A stretch of 64,000 nucleotides of DNA from Shewanella eurypsychrophilus (GTDB lineage Bacteria; Pseudomonadota; Gammaproteobacteria; Enterobacterales; Shewanellaceae), in NCBI RefSeq assembly GCF_007004545.3, contig NZ_CP045503.2, forward strand, positions 2,264,501-2,328,500, in the 5' to 3' direction. Both the position numbers and the translations under genes were made by a program. Every line of letters starts with the position of its first letter. Within the stretch, counting starts at the first letter, position 1. Under the pieces are notes generated by a model. The model had not been told where the DNA came from. It saw nothing but the letters and a program-made list of their open reading frames with translations, and did not search any database. Shown here piece after piece: positions 23,299 to 31,945 of the stretch.

Positions 23299-24168
23299 AT
23301 GACAAAATTGATCTTGGTGAGCCATTTTCAGGGCATAGCACCACAGGCACTGCGAAATGTACCTGTGCATAGCCCGAGTATTTTTGCTATCAAACAAGGC
23401 CGTAAGCTGATGAGTTGGCATGAAGAGTCACTCGATATACGTGACGGGGATTGGCTGATCGCAGCAGCAGATAGCCAGCTCACTTTCATCAATGAGCCTC
23501 ACCATCAGCAATTCAGCTCGGTGCAGATATCTTTTTTGCAGCCACCAAGTCAAGAGTTGCTGGATGAGATTGAACTTGGATATAGCAAAGGAAACAGGAA
23601 AGAAAGCAAGCACAGAGGAAACAAGGAAGCTGGTATGGGAGGATCGGACCTGCCATCGGCGTATCATGGATTTTCTCAGACGCAATCGCCTAAGTTAAGT
23701 GCGAATAGTCAACTCAGCTTTGCCTTAGAGCTGTTATTGAGCATGCAGGGGCAGGATTTAAGCGCTCAAGTACAAAGTTACTACCTGAATGGCTTCTATC
23801 AGCAACTCTTGGAAGCGGGCTGCTTGGATAAGCTGTTTCCCGGCGATCCGCAATCATTGCGGCAGAGACTTGGCCGTTATCTGGCTCATAGTCCTGGGGC
23901 CGAACATCACATTGAGCAAGTCTGTCAGTTTTTTTCCATGAGTAAGTCGACATTGACGCGGCACCTGACGCTGGAAGGCACGTCGTTTAGGGAGGTGTTG
24001 GCCGAAGTCCGTATGCTCCACGGCCTGAGTCTGATGCAGAAGCAAACATATCGACAGGTTGACTTAGCCCTGCTCTGTGGTTATCAATCAGAATCTCGTT
24101 TTTCCCAACGCTTTGCTAAACAGTTCGGGATAACCCCAAAACATTATATGAAGACTGTCCGGCTATGA
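23299..24168 (+). CDS. AraC family transcriptional regulator
   Basis: 289 residues. The C-terminal 100 residues hold two helix-turn-helix units: HIEQVCQFFSMSKSTLTRHL and LALLCGYQSESRFSQRFAKQFGITPKHY, the classic AraC signature. The N-terminal region is cupin-like (VPVHSPSIFAIKQGRKLM, DIRDGDWLIAAAD), similar to sensors of ligand. It follows the PEBP-type gene at short distance and may control it; effector unknown. Confidence 0.85.
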   Translation: MTKLILVSHFQGIAPQALRNVPVHSPSIFAIKQGRKLMSWHEESLDIRDGDWLIAAADSQLTFINEPHHQQFSSVQISFLQPPSQELLDEIELGYSKGNRKESKHRGNKEAGMGGSDLPSAYHGFSQTQSPKLSANSQLSFALELLLSMQGQDLSAQVQSYYLNGFYQQLLEAGCLDKLFPGDPQSLRQRLGRYLAHSPGAEHHIEQVCQFFSMSKSTLTRHLTLEGTSFREVLAEVRMLHGLSLMQKQTYRQVDLALLCGYQSESRFSQRFAKQFGITPKHYMKTVRL

Positions 24169-24272
24169 AGACAGCCTGTTCATGAAGAGTATTCAAATGT
24201 TATTTTCTTATAATAAAAACAACGCTTCACTGGTCTAAAATATACTGTCAATATCTGAATGGATTCTTTCCT

Positions 24273-25255
24273 ATGTCTGCACTTCTCTCTTTCGGGATGA
24301 ACTTGGCCAACAAACTGAGTTTTAAAAAGAAATTTATTCTGTTAGCCATCGCAACCTTGTTACCTCTCTCTATTGGTGCCGCCTATATTGTTCTACTTCA
24401 GTTTCAAGAGGTGAACAGGGTGGAGAGTGAGCTCACCGGTCTGGCATTTGTGCAGAGTCTGGCAAGTGTGGATAAGGAACTTAGTCATCTTAGAGCCTCT
24501 GACGGAGGATCTGTGAGTGGATCAACAAGCTTAATCGAAGGTCTTGAGCTAGTCTCACGTCAAAGTGAGCTCTATGTCTTCGTGGCGCCTCAGTCTGTAT
24601 TCGCTCATGGTTATTTACTAAGCCATAGTGGTGAATGTGCGAGAAATTGAATCTATCGTTGACCGAGTATCGAAAGGTGACCTTAGCAAAGAGATTAGTC
24701 TTTCCCATACCAGCACATCTGGTAAAGGTGGCGATGAATTTTCTCACATAGCCAGGGCTTTTAATCAGATGCTTGCCAGTATTCGCAGTTTAATCACAGA
24801 GGTTCAAACCTTGAGTGAAAAGGTGGTTGTTGCCAGTGACACAGGGGCAAGTTGTCATCTTAGACACTGTTGAAGGGATAGATAATATCGCTAAAGAGGT
24901 CACCACGGGATCTGAGGTGATCAATCAGTTAGCGCTGCACACCAGTGAAATAGGTAATGTGGTGGATGTGATCCGCTCTATTGCCGATCAAACTAACCTG
25001 CTGGCACTCAATGCTGCGATTGAAGCGGCCAGAGCCGGGGAGCAGGGTAGAGGTTTTGCCGTGGTCACCCAAGAGATTGCTCACTCGGTTGCCGAGCAGC
25101 GCATCGCCACTGTACAGATAGACACTAAGACCTTAGCTATCGGGCAAGGCGCTGATGATGCGCTTGCATCGGCCCAAAGCGCATCAAAGATCTGTCTCAA
25201 TTTGGCTGCAGATGCCAAGAAGCTTGCCGCGCAGATTGAGGGGTTCAGACTGTAA
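24273..25255 (+). pseudogene. Decayed methyl-accepting chemotaxis protein gene
   Basis: Three frames must be joined: 24273-24650 (N-terminal membrane helix FILLAIATLLPLSIGAAYIV), about 24628-24870 (HAMP-like IVDRVSKGDLSKEI, FNQMLASIRSLITEV), and about 24850-25255 (signalling hairpin [20 protein letters not shown]). Frame breaks lie near 24635 and 24850. Most of the periplasmic ligand domain, one membrane helix and parts of the signalling region (after [15 protein letters not shown]) are missing. Intact relatives are about 540-680 residues. It cannot make a working receptor. Confidence 0.85.
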
Positions 25256-25300
25256 TATTATTGATTCAGATAGCTCCCTTCATTTTTAGTGACTCTTAAA

Positions 25301-25675
25301 TTAGAGCCCCAGTATGGCTTCTATCTCTATTTTTAAGTCGTCGCAGAAGAGGGCATCGACCTTGATTAGTGAGCTTGCGGGTAAGTCATCCCCATAGATA
25401 TCGAACAGGGTTTGCCGTAATAGGACGATATCGGTTAAGTCCGTCACAAACAGGGTGACTTTAACCAATGACTTGAGTGTGATGTTATGGTGAGTCGCGA
25501 TTAGACTCAGCTGGGAGAATATGGCTCTGGTCTGTTCACCGATATTGCCAGTTTGAGCCTGAGTACCAAACGCGGTAAGGCCTGATGTGTACAGAGTATG
25601 CTTGTGAATGCTGGCGTGAACGTAAGGCCCCGCAATTTCGCCAAGCTCGGCATAATTGATCCTTTGAACATTCAT
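25301..25675 (-). CDS. RidA (YjgF/UK114) family protein, cytosolic
   Basis: 124 residues, no signal peptide. AAGGAA before the ATG. Family segments: GPYVHASIHKHTLYTSGLTAFG, GNIGEQTRAIFSQLSLIATHH, LVKVTLFVTDLTDI and IKVDALFCDDLKIEIEAIL. The arginine that binds the substrate carboxylate in classical RidA is not clearly present (VDALFCDDLKIEIE instead of the usual R-x-x-V/C pattern), so it may not be a true enamine deaminase. Last gene of an ABM-DUF2798-RidA operon on the minus strand. Confidence 0.85.
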   Translation of the reverse strand: MNVQRINYAELGEIAGPYVHASIHKHTLYTSGLTAFGTQAQTGNIGEQTRAIFSQLSLIATHHNITLKSLVKVTLFVTDLTDIVLLRQTLFDIYGDDLPASSLIKVDALFCDDLKIEIEAILGL

Positions 25676-25730
25676 ATAAATTCCTTTTTATGCTGTAAAT
25701 ACAGATACTCGATTCTGTATTTACAGCCAT

Positions 25731-25964
25731 TTATCCGGCCGTTTTTAGCCATTTACTGACTATTTTTTCAGTTAACTTATGCACCTTAGGCGCAAACAGG
25801 AAAGAGATGCTTGCGGCTGCGGGCCATGCCAGCATGAAGGCTTTGGTCCATAACCAGAGAAAGTTTGCTGGTAGCCCTAAGTTGATCCATGTTATCCAAA
25901 GCGTCATCAGCAGGGACAATACAAAGGACATTAATAGCGAAAATACTATGCGTTGTTTCATCAT
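25731..25964 (-). CDS. DUF2798 small membrane protein
   Basis: 77 residues with two membrane segments: IVFSLLMSFVLSLLMTLWIT and FLWLWTKAFMLAWPAAASIS, then the basic FAPKVHKLTEKIVSKW typical of DUF2798. Its ATG overlaps the stop of the upstream monooxygenase by 4 bases (ATGA), indicating translational coupling. Function unknown. Confidence 0.85.
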   Translation of the reverse strand: MMKQRIVFSLLMSFVLSLLMTLWITWINLGLPANFLWLWTKAFMLAWPAAASISFLFAPKVHKLTEKIVSKWLKTAG

Positions 25965-26260
25965 TCCCCCTCGTAAGTGACACTGGTTAATTTTTCGATA
26001 TAGGTCACTCTAGTCAAGTTACGTGCAAGATAAGCCAGCGTATGCTCGGCTTCAAAGTGTGCGCTGAGTGCATCACTGTTTACCCAATGTTCCCATAGGG
26101 TAAAGTGAGATGGATTGTCTTGATGTTGCAGTACTTCAAATTTTACACAGCCAGATTCCTTGACCGTTGCTTCTGACAAAGCGTGCAGTGCCTGCTTAAC
26201 TTGGTCTGTGTCTAAGCCTTCTTCTGTAACCAGACCCGCATTTATCCATAATTGACCCAT
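25961..26260 (-). CDS. ABM-domain monooxygenase-like protein
   Basis: 99 residues: LWINAGLVTEEGLDTDQVKQ, ESGCVKFEVLQHQDNPSHFT, LWEHWVNSDALSAHFEAEHT and a final beta strand. This is a typical YgiN/ABM ferredoxin-like dimer subunit. First gene of the operon with DUF2798 and RidA, divergent from a LysR gene. The combination ABM plus RidA occurs also at 999-2117 under a TetR regulator. Confidence 0.85.
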   Translation of the reverse strand: MGQLWINAGLVTEEGLDTDQVKQALHALSEATVKESGCVKFEVLQHQDNPSHFTLWEHWVNSDALSAHFEAEHTLAYLARNLTRVTYIEKLTSVTYEGE

Positions 26261-26291
26261 ATTTCCCCCTGATTGATCGCTAATGTTTGCT

Positions 26292-26311
26292 TGATAACTT
26301 TTTATTTATCA
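26292..26311. promoter_or_regulatory. Candidate LysR operator in divergent region
   Basis: TGATAA-CTTTTTAT-TTATCA is a perfect 6-bp dyad between the divergent ABM operon and the LysR gene, about 30 bases before the ABM start and 116 before lysR. The T...A ends and central A/T-rich spacer suit a LysR-type site. Binding is inferred from position only. Confidence 0.35.
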
Positions 26312-26426
26312 GCATGGGCGCTTATTTAGTGTGTCGATGTTTATTAAGAAAGTTAGACGAGCTTATATGGTTTCGTTTATTATAAAAACACGTAATAATT
26401 CAATCATAAATTCCATTTTTGAAATC

Positions 26427-27347
26427 ATGTTAGATGACATAGCGCTCTTTATTCATATTGTTCAGTCGCGGGGCTTAGCCAGCGCGGCGAAACAGTTACA
26501 TTTGCCTGCAGCCACAGTGACTCGTAGGCTGCAAAAACTTGAAGCCACTATCGGTCGTAAGCTGATACATAGGTCCGCGCGTCAGTTTGCTCTAACGGCG
26601 GAGGGGGAGGTGTATTACCAGGCGTTTTATGAGTTAGTACAGAGTTTTGAAACTACCCAAAGAAGCCTGAGTACTGAGCTAAATCTGCTTAGTGGCAAGT
26701 TGAAGGTGCTGGCTCCAACCAATATATCCACCGGGTTGCTGCAGCCCATGTGGTCATCATTTATCAAGTCCTACCCCGATATTCAGTTGGATCTCAATTT
26801 GAATAATGCCAACCAAGATATTTTGGCCGTTCAGTCCGATATCGCCCTGCGGATCGGGCCGCAAAAAGATTCTCAGTTGTATCAAAAGGGCTTGGGTTTC
26901 ATTCCAACCGTTCTTGTCGCGTCGAACGCTTACTTAGCACAAAATGCTGCGCCAACCCAATTGGGCGAACTTTCACAGCATAGAATTATTGGGGTAAATA
27001 GTATTTCCCTATGGACACTGACCCATAGAATATCCGGGCATAAGGTGGAGCTTAAGCCCAGTATCAATACTTTTGTCAATGATATTAAGATGGCCAGTCA
27101 ATGGGCCTGTGATGGGATAGGTATTGCTTTATTGCCTATTAGCGAAGTATACAAAGATTTGCAGGATGGCAATTTAGTGCAAGTACTCACAAAATGGACT
27201 GGTCCCAGACGTGAGCTATACGCCGTCTGGCCAAGTGGCAGGCTCTTGAGCGCCAAAGCCAAATGTTTACGTGACTTTATGCTGGACTATATCGAAAAAA
27301 ATGAGGTGTTGCAGACTCAAGGGATAAGCGATATATGCAATAGATAG
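26427..27347 (+). CDS. LysR family transcriptional regulator
   Basis: 306 residues from ATG 26427, which begins the typical MLDDIALFIHIVQSRGLASA winged helix (residues 1-60: AAKQLHLPAATVTRRLQKLE); the open frame to 26331 adds an unlikely tail. The effector domain follows (LSGKLKVLAPTNISTGLLQP, DIALRIGP, DGIGIALLPI). It is of the CrgA/DsdC-like, PF03466 type. Divergent from the ABM/DUF2798/RidA operon, which it probably controls. Confidence 0.88.
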   Translation: MLDDIALFIHIVQSRGLASAAKQLHLPAATVTRRLQKLEATIGRKLIHRSARQFALTAEGEVYYQAFYELVQSFETTQRSLSTELNLLSGKLKVLAPTNISTGLLQPMWSSFIKSYPDIQLDLNLNNANQDILAVQSDIALRIGPQKDSQLYQKGLGFIPTVLVASNAYLAQNAAPTQLGELSQHRIIGVNSISLWTLTHRISGHKVELKPSINTFVNDIKMASQWACDGIGIALLPISEVYKDLQDGNLVQVLTKWTGPRRELYAVWPSGRLLSAKAKCLRDFMLDYIEKNEVLQTQGISDICNR

Positions 27348-27425
27348 AGTACGGCTCTATGTCCGGATGCAGGATTTTTTGTTAAAACACTCGAGTAAAT
27401 ATTAATACTGAGCTAGAAGACTGCG

Positions 27426-28058
27426 TTATGATTTCACAAAATGCAGTAAACGGTTATTGGCTGGCATTTTATGATCCTCAGCTAAGGTTAACCCTTGAGT
27501 CTCTGCGAGTTGAATTATCCATTCAATGTCTCGTATGGCGCTTCTCGGGTCCTGCTGCGCTAGCCAGATATCGAAGCTGGCATTACTTTCACTGGTGTAG
27601 TTACCGGCGTAATTGAATGGTCCGTAGATACATAAGTTTCCGTTAGTTTGTAAGTGTTCTCCGATCCCCGCAAAGAAAGCCTCGACCATCTCTTTTGCCA
27701 TGATATGTAAGGTGTTAGCCGTAAAAACTCCGTCTATTGCTCCTTTGCCACTGAAATATGGCCAGGGTTGAGTCACGTCCAGTATCAAGGGGCTTTGGAT
27801 ATTAGCGATGGGATCTGTGCTTTGATCGCTTTGCGAACGTATAAAATTAAGTTGAGCTTCAATGCCGTTGAGATAGCAGGCCTGATCGCTGGTTTGCCAT
27901 GTCAGATGGGGCATTGCTTGGGCGAAATGCACGGCGTGCTGAGCTGTTCCTGTGCCGATTTCTAATATCAAACTTGATGATGAAAAGACTTGGCTGATGA
28001 CTTCGAGTATGGGGCCCTTGTTATTTTCGCATGCTTGAGAGAAGGGCACTAATGACAT
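27426..28058 (-). CDS. DUF938 class I methyltransferase-like protein
   Basis: 210 residues: FSQACENNKGPILEVISQVF, LILEIGTGTAQHAVHFAQAM (SAM-binding GxGxG-like motif I), LDVTQPWPYF, DGVFTANTLHIMAKEMVEAF, GNLCIYGPFNYAGNYTSESN, SFDIWLAQQDPRSAIRDIEW. This is the complete DUF938 family pattern, SAM-dependent methyltransferase fold; substrate unknown. AAGG upstream of the start. Confidence 0.9.
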   Translation of the reverse strand: MSLVPFSQACENNKGPILEVISQVFSSSSLILEIGTGTAQHAVHFAQAMPHLTWQTSDQACYLNGIEAQLNFIRSQSDQSTDPIANIQSPLILDVTQPWPYFSGKGAIDGVFTANTLHIMAKEMVEAFFAGIGEHLQTNGNLCIYGPFNYAGNYTSESNASFDIWLAQQDPRSAIRDIEWIIQLAETQGLTLAEDHKMPANNRLLHFVKS

Positions 28059-28248
28059 AAATATAAACCTTAATGGGTTAGATTATTTAGTTACAACAAA
28101 TAATACAAAATTGAATGTAAACGGTTAAATATCTTACTTTATCTTTTGCGAATACTGTACATTGGAAAGCTATCTACAGGTAGTGATTTATGTCACTTAT
28201 TCTAGGTTATTTTGCTATGGGAACTGCATAAGGGGTAGGACAATTATT

Positions 28249-28746
28249 ATGAATCTGTTAAGTGTTGATAGGGAACATCTGCAACAGATGATGACTTGGT
28301 TTACTGACGAAAGCTCACTGCTGGCTTGGGCGGGACCTGGTTTTAGTTATCCTTTCACTGATGAGAGCTTTAAAAAAGATCTTAATCTTACGGGGTTACG
28401 CTCATTCTCATTAGTTAATAGTGTTGGTGAATTCGTTGGTTTCGGCCAGTGTTATCTTCGTAATGGAAAATGTCACCTGGGTCGCTTAGTCATTGGTCCT
28501 GAATTTCGTGGCCAACATTGCAGATCTGGACTCTTTTCTGGGCAAAAATACAGTCATATTTTGATTACTTTGCTGAGTGAGCTCGGTTGTCATCATTTGC
28601 AGGTCTCCAATGTGCCAGGTAATGTCTCCCTATTTGTACTTAGCCATAACTTACCCGCATTAAACCTTTATCTACATCTTGGCTTCGTAGAAGCTCAATA
28701 TCCAGAGCCAATAGGGCTGGATGATTGCCTTTATCTGGTTAAATAA
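28249..28746 (+). CDS. GNAT family N-acetyltransferase
   Basis: 165 residues from ATG 28249 with TAGGA nine bases upstream; the frame to 28162 is not used. The GNAT fold appears as FSLVNSVGEFVGFGQCYLRN, then HLGRLVIGPEFRGQHCRSGLF (acetyl-CoA loop, R-G-Q-x-x-G-like), and LSHNLPALNLYLHLGFVEAQ (the N-x-x-A-x-x-x-Y-x-x-x-G-F motif). Likely acetylates a small molecule or protein; substrate unknown. A short gap of 11 bases separates it from the OsmC gene, so the two may be co-transcribed. Confidence 0.8.
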   Translation: MNLLSVDREHLQQMMTWFTDESSLLAWAGPGFSYPFTDESFKKDLNLTGLRSFSLVNSVGEFVGFGQCYLRNGKCHLGRLVIGPEFRGQHCRSGLFSGQKYSHILITLLSELGCHHLQVSNVPGNVSLFVLSHNLPALNLYLHLGFVEAQYPEPIGLDDCLYLVK

Positions 28747-28757
28747 AGAGGAATAGC

Positions 28758-29228
28758 ATGTCTGAATATTTTGCAAAAGTGACCTGGAGCAGGCAAGAAT
28801 CTGAAAACTTTGTCGATAACCAATATAGCCGTGGTCATGAGTGGATTTTTGATGGTGGCGTTGTAGTACCAGCCTCATCATCCGCCCATATTGTCCCTCT
28901 GCCTTTCTCTGTTGCGACCAATGTCGACCCGGAAGAAGCCTTTGTGGCGTCGCTGTCTAGCTGCCATATGCTGTTTTTTCTCTCGATAGCCGCTAAACGT
29001 AAGTTTGTTATCGATGATTACACTGATAATGCAGTAGGGGTAATGAGTAAAGGTGAAACAGGAAAAATGGCGATGACTCAGGTTATATTGAGGCCGAAAG
29101 TGCGCTTTTGTGGAGATAAACAGCCTAGCTTGGCAATGCTTGAAAAGATGCATCACCAATCCCATGATCAGTGCTTTATCGCTAACTCAGTTAAAACTGA
29201 AGTTATCACTGAAATAGTGCTTACATAA
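28758..29228 (+). CDS. OsmC family peroxidase-like protein
   Basis: 156 residues, GAGGA before the ATG. Both redox Cys regions can be seen: VASLSSCHMLFFLSIAAKR and HHQSHDQCFIANSVKTEV, as in Ohr/OsmC proteins that reduce organic hydroperoxides using paired cysteines. The first residues SEYFAKVTWSRQESENF suit the YhfA/OsmC-like group. Probable role in peroxide defence in the cytoplasm. Confidence 0.88.
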   Translation: MSEYFAKVTWSRQESENFVDNQYSRGHEWIFDGGVVVPASSSAHIVPLPFSVATNVDPEEAFVASLSSCHMLFFLSIAAKRKFVIDDYTDNAVGVMSKGETGKMAMTQVILRPKVRFCGDKQPSLAMLEKMHHQSHDQCFIANSVKTEVITEIVLT

Positions 29229-29307
29229 GCGGTAATGAGAGGTTCTAGCAAGCAGAAGCATGCTTATGATTAATTGCATGCTATATGAAAAATTTAAGGA
29301 GAAAAAT

Positions 29308-29670
29308 GTGCCTCATTGCGTGATTGAGTGCCCTACTGAGCTTAAATCCTTGGTTGATTTTGACCTGCTAATATTGGCCGTCCATGACGCCGCAGAGTCA
29401 TCAAATCTGTTTGATATTGGTGATGTAAAAGCCAGACTCGTCCTGTCTGAACATTATGTCGTTGGCGGTATCAAAGCTCCCTATGTGCATACTTTAGTGC
29501 ACCTGTTAAGCGGTCGAAGCGAAATGCAGAAGAAGCAACTCGCCGATCTTGTCACTAAGGCGATTTGCGATTTGCTCCCAAACGTCGAGATGATCTCTAC
29601 CGAGGTGAGGGATATTCCAAGGCATGCCTATAGTAATCGACGCTCTATCAGCAAGAGTGAGATCTCGTGA
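29308..29670 (+). CDS. 5-carboxymethyl-2-hydroxymuconate delta-isomerase (CHMI) family protein
   Basis: 120 residues starting at GTG 29308, with AAGGAG six bases before it. This start puts Pro directly after the initiator Met (M-P-H-C-V-I-E), the catalytic N-terminal proline of the tautomerase superfamily; the open frame from 29260 would bury it. Later parts: FDIGDVKARLVLSEHYVVGG, YVHTLVHLLSGRSEMQKKQL and VEMISTEVRDIPRHAYSNR. CHMI acts in homoprotocatechuate degradation, but no other gene of that path is nearby, so the actual substrate is uncertain. Confidence 0.85.
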   Translation: MPHCVIECPTELKSLVDFDLLILAVHDAAESSNLFDIGDVKARLVLSEHYVVGGIKAPYVHTLVHLLSGRSEMQKKQLADLVTKAICDLLPNVEMISTEVRDIPRHAYSNRRSISKSEIS

Positions 29671-29685
29671 GTTCTAATACCAATT

Positions 29686-29699
29686 GGTATAAATAACGA
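29686..29699. repeat. Short palindrome ATACCAATTGGTAT
   Basis: 14-bp perfect palindrome between genes; near-identical ATACCAATCGGTAT lies at 61855-61868. Both resemble the fused ends of the inverted-end element at 40712-40979 (ends ATACCA..TTCCATTAAA), so they may be minimal scars or partial copies. Confidence 0.5.
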
Positions 29700-29764
29700 G
29701 AAGAGTAATAGCGGCTTATTGTCAGCCTTAGCTAAGTCAACGAATAACGAAGGAAAAGTGTTCG

Positions 29765-30694
29765 ATGAAATCTTATCCCTATTATATTTGCGATGTGTTT
29801 ACTGATAAACGCTTTGGTGGCAACCAATTAGCTGTTTTACCAGATGCCCAAGGGTTAACCTCTAAGCAGATGCAGCAAATAGCCCGTGAGTTTAATTTTC
29901 CTGAGAGCACCTTCGTATTTCCAGCCGAGCAGGGAAACACCAGAAAGGTACGGATTTTTACTCCGTCTACCGAAGTCCCTTTTGCCGGACACCCTAATGT
30001 GGGCACCGCATTTTTATTGGCTAAGACGGGTCAGCTCGTTTTCCAACAGAGAAAAGACGTATTGCAAACGGTTATCTTCGAAGAGAAGGCTGGGCTCGTC
30101 CCCATCTCCATAACACAAAGGGCCGATGGCGGTATTTTCTGTGAACTCAATGCGCCAGAGATGCTTTCCTTGGGACTGAGTATTGATGCGCCTCTTGTTG
30201 CCGAGGCGCTGTCGCTCAATATTGATGATATCTGCCTTAGCACCCATCAGCCCATTGTGGCCTCGGTGGGTTTGCCATTTCTTATGGTTGAGCTTATGAG
30301 TTTAGATGCTTTATCAAGGGCGAGAGCTAAGCTGGACGTGTTCGAGAAGATACAAGCCCTCGGGGTGACCCCTGATATCCATCTCTATGTAAGACGAGAT
30401 GAAGTGTCAAAAGCAGAGAAGCAGTTTGATATCCAGGCTCGTATGTTTGCCCCTTTCGATGGTGTACCGGAAGATCCGGCTACAGGTAGTGCCAACTGTG
30501 CATTAGCCGGGCTGCTAGCGAATCATTCCAGTCAACAAGATGGCATGTTGGATTGGACCATAGCACAAGGCGTCGAGATGGGTCGTCCAAGTGTGCTTAA
30601 GGCTAGGGCGCTTAAAAAGGCTGGGCAAGTTGTCGATACTTGGATTGGCGGAGGGAGTGTGTTGGTGAGTAAAGGTGAGCTTTACCTAGACTGA
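29765..30694 (+). CDS. PhzF family isomerase/epimerase-like protein
   Basis: 309 residues, AAGGA upstream. PhzF/DAP-epimerase fold: [32 protein letters not shown] (catalytic Glu in E-S-T), [20 protein letters not shown], and [20 protein letters not shown]. Members isomerise substrates by proton shuttling; outside phenazine clusters the substrate is unknown, and no phenazine genes are present here. Confidence 0.9.
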   Translation: MKSYPYYICDVFTDKRFGGNQLAVLPDAQGLTSKQMQQIAREFNFPESTFVFPAEQGNTRKVRIFTPSTEVPFAGHPNVGTAFLLAKTGQLVFQQRKDVLQTVIFEEKAGLVPISITQRADGGIFCELNAPEMLSLGLSIDAPLVAEALSLNIDDICLSTHQPIVASVGLPFLMVELMSLDALSRARAKLDVFEKIQALGVTPDIHLYVRRDEVSKAEKQFDIQARMFAPFDGVPEDPATGSANCALAGLLANHSSQQDGMLDWTIAQGVEMGRPSVLKARALKKAGQVVDTWIGGGSVLVSKGELYLD

Positions 30695-30751
30695 CTTATT
30701 GTCATGACGGGTTATTTTTTAGCTCTGCAATGGCTTAGTGAAGGAGATAAT

Positions 30752-30793
30752 ATGTATCAGGGAAAATGCCTATATTACTTAAAGAGGCGATAG
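30752..30793 (+). pseudogene. Thirteen-codon remnant with a strong ribosome site (possible GFA-family start)
   Basis: AAGGAG lies perfectly spaced before an ATG encoding MYQGKCLYYLKRR and a stop. The start resembles M-Y-x-G-x-C-L-C of glutathione-dependent formaldehyde-activating (GFA/CENP-V) proteins, so it is probably the truncated head of such a gene; a small leader peptide is the alternative. No continuation was found downstream; the rest of 30695-31015 is gene-free. Confidence 0.35.
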
Positions 30794-31015
30794 ATAAAAG
30801 TTTAAGCATCGAAGCCCCTTAGTATGATCCAGTGAAATACTTCAATTTACGAAGCCAGTTAGTTTTTTACTGCTATAGTTTTAGTGATAAAGAAATTATG
30901 TATTGTGAGCTTAGGTTCCAGGAGAGGAGCCGTTAGATAAATTAGCTTACATAAAGCAATGAACAAACTTGTGAACATCACATGGCGTTCAGGATGTAGC
31001 ATACAGGGAAGTAGC

Positions 31016-31864
31016 ATGATTAAATATCGATCCCCGAGTCAGAAAAATAAATACGTGATCTTTGCCCTTTCTCTCGCCATTTTTATTTTTACTACCTTTT
31101 GGTCAGTACTGTTTGTTGAATATCTAAATCCTAGTTCGTATTTTTGGCTGCAGTTCAGTGATACCAATATTTCGAATAGCGCCATTGGTAGTGAGGGAAT
31201 ACTCGATAATGTCTCTAATGTTTTACCTTTTAGTGCATTTTTTAGTGTCGTCACTTATTTTTTGTTGAAACTTCTCTGTGTGAAAGTATCCCAAGGAAAC
31301 TTGCCTGAAGGCTTTTACACACAGAGTTCTTGGTTAGATGTAGATGATAAATCCCTGGTGTTAATACAAGCCGATGAGTTGGTTTTTTTTGAGTTTAAAC
31401 GCAAGATGACCAAACGGCTTCAAGTCGAGTATCAGCACCATGCTTCAGTGGATGAACTCATTTCGTTAGCCGATCCTAAAAAAGTGCATCGAATTCCTTT
31501 TGATGAGATCACAGAACTGGTAAGTGATCATAATTCTGATATTTTTTATGTTAAGTATAAAGGTCAGCGACATAGAGTCGTTTTTATTAACCAAGCCGTG
31601 AAAGCCCATGCGCTGGAACTTGTCCAACTGCTTTTACCTGAAGAGTTGGAATACCATAGAAATGAACGTACTCGATTTAAAGCAGCGTTTCCATTTTTTG
31701 CCATATTTGTTTGTCTTGTGATGTTGGCGATGGCAATAGATATCGTATTAATTCGTTATCTATTGGGGTTAATTATACTATTTATTGCAATCCCTAAACT
31801 GTTATCCAGTTACTTCGAACCTAAGGTCACTGAGAGTTGGCGGCAACGAGAGCTCAGAGTTTAA
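31016..31864 (+). CDS. Membrane protein with cytosolic domain, unknown function
   Basis: 282 residues from ATG 31016, with GGAAG upstream; the frame starting 30959 adds 19 residues without support. Membrane segments: YVIFALSLAIFIFTTFWSVL, FSAFFSVVTYFLLKLLCV and, at the C-terminus, FFAIFVCLVMLAMAIDIVLI with YLLGLIILFIAIPKLLSSY. The middle part (SSWLDVDDKSLVLIQADELV, KVHRIPFDEITELVSDH) looks like a PH-like soluble domain. No family recognised. Confidence 0.65.
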   Translation: MIKYRSPSQKNKYVIFALSLAIFIFTTFWSVLFVEYLNPSSYFWLQFSDTNISNSAIGSEGILDNVSNVLPFSAFFSVVTYFLLKLLCVKVSQGNLPEGFYTQSSWLDVDDKSLVLIQADELVFFEFKRKMTKRLQVEYQHHASVDELISLADPKKVHRIPFDEITELVSDHNSDIFYVKYKGQRHRVVFINQAVKAHALELVQLLLPEELEYHRNERTRFKAAFPFFAIFVCLVMLAMAIDIVLIRYLLGLIILFIAIPKLLSSYFEPKVTESWRQRELRV

Positions 31865-31945
31865 CACTGCACTCTGTATAAAAGGTTAAACAGATAAGGC
31901 TCTTGTAGGAGCCTTATCTATTTAGATACATTTTCTGGAAACAAA

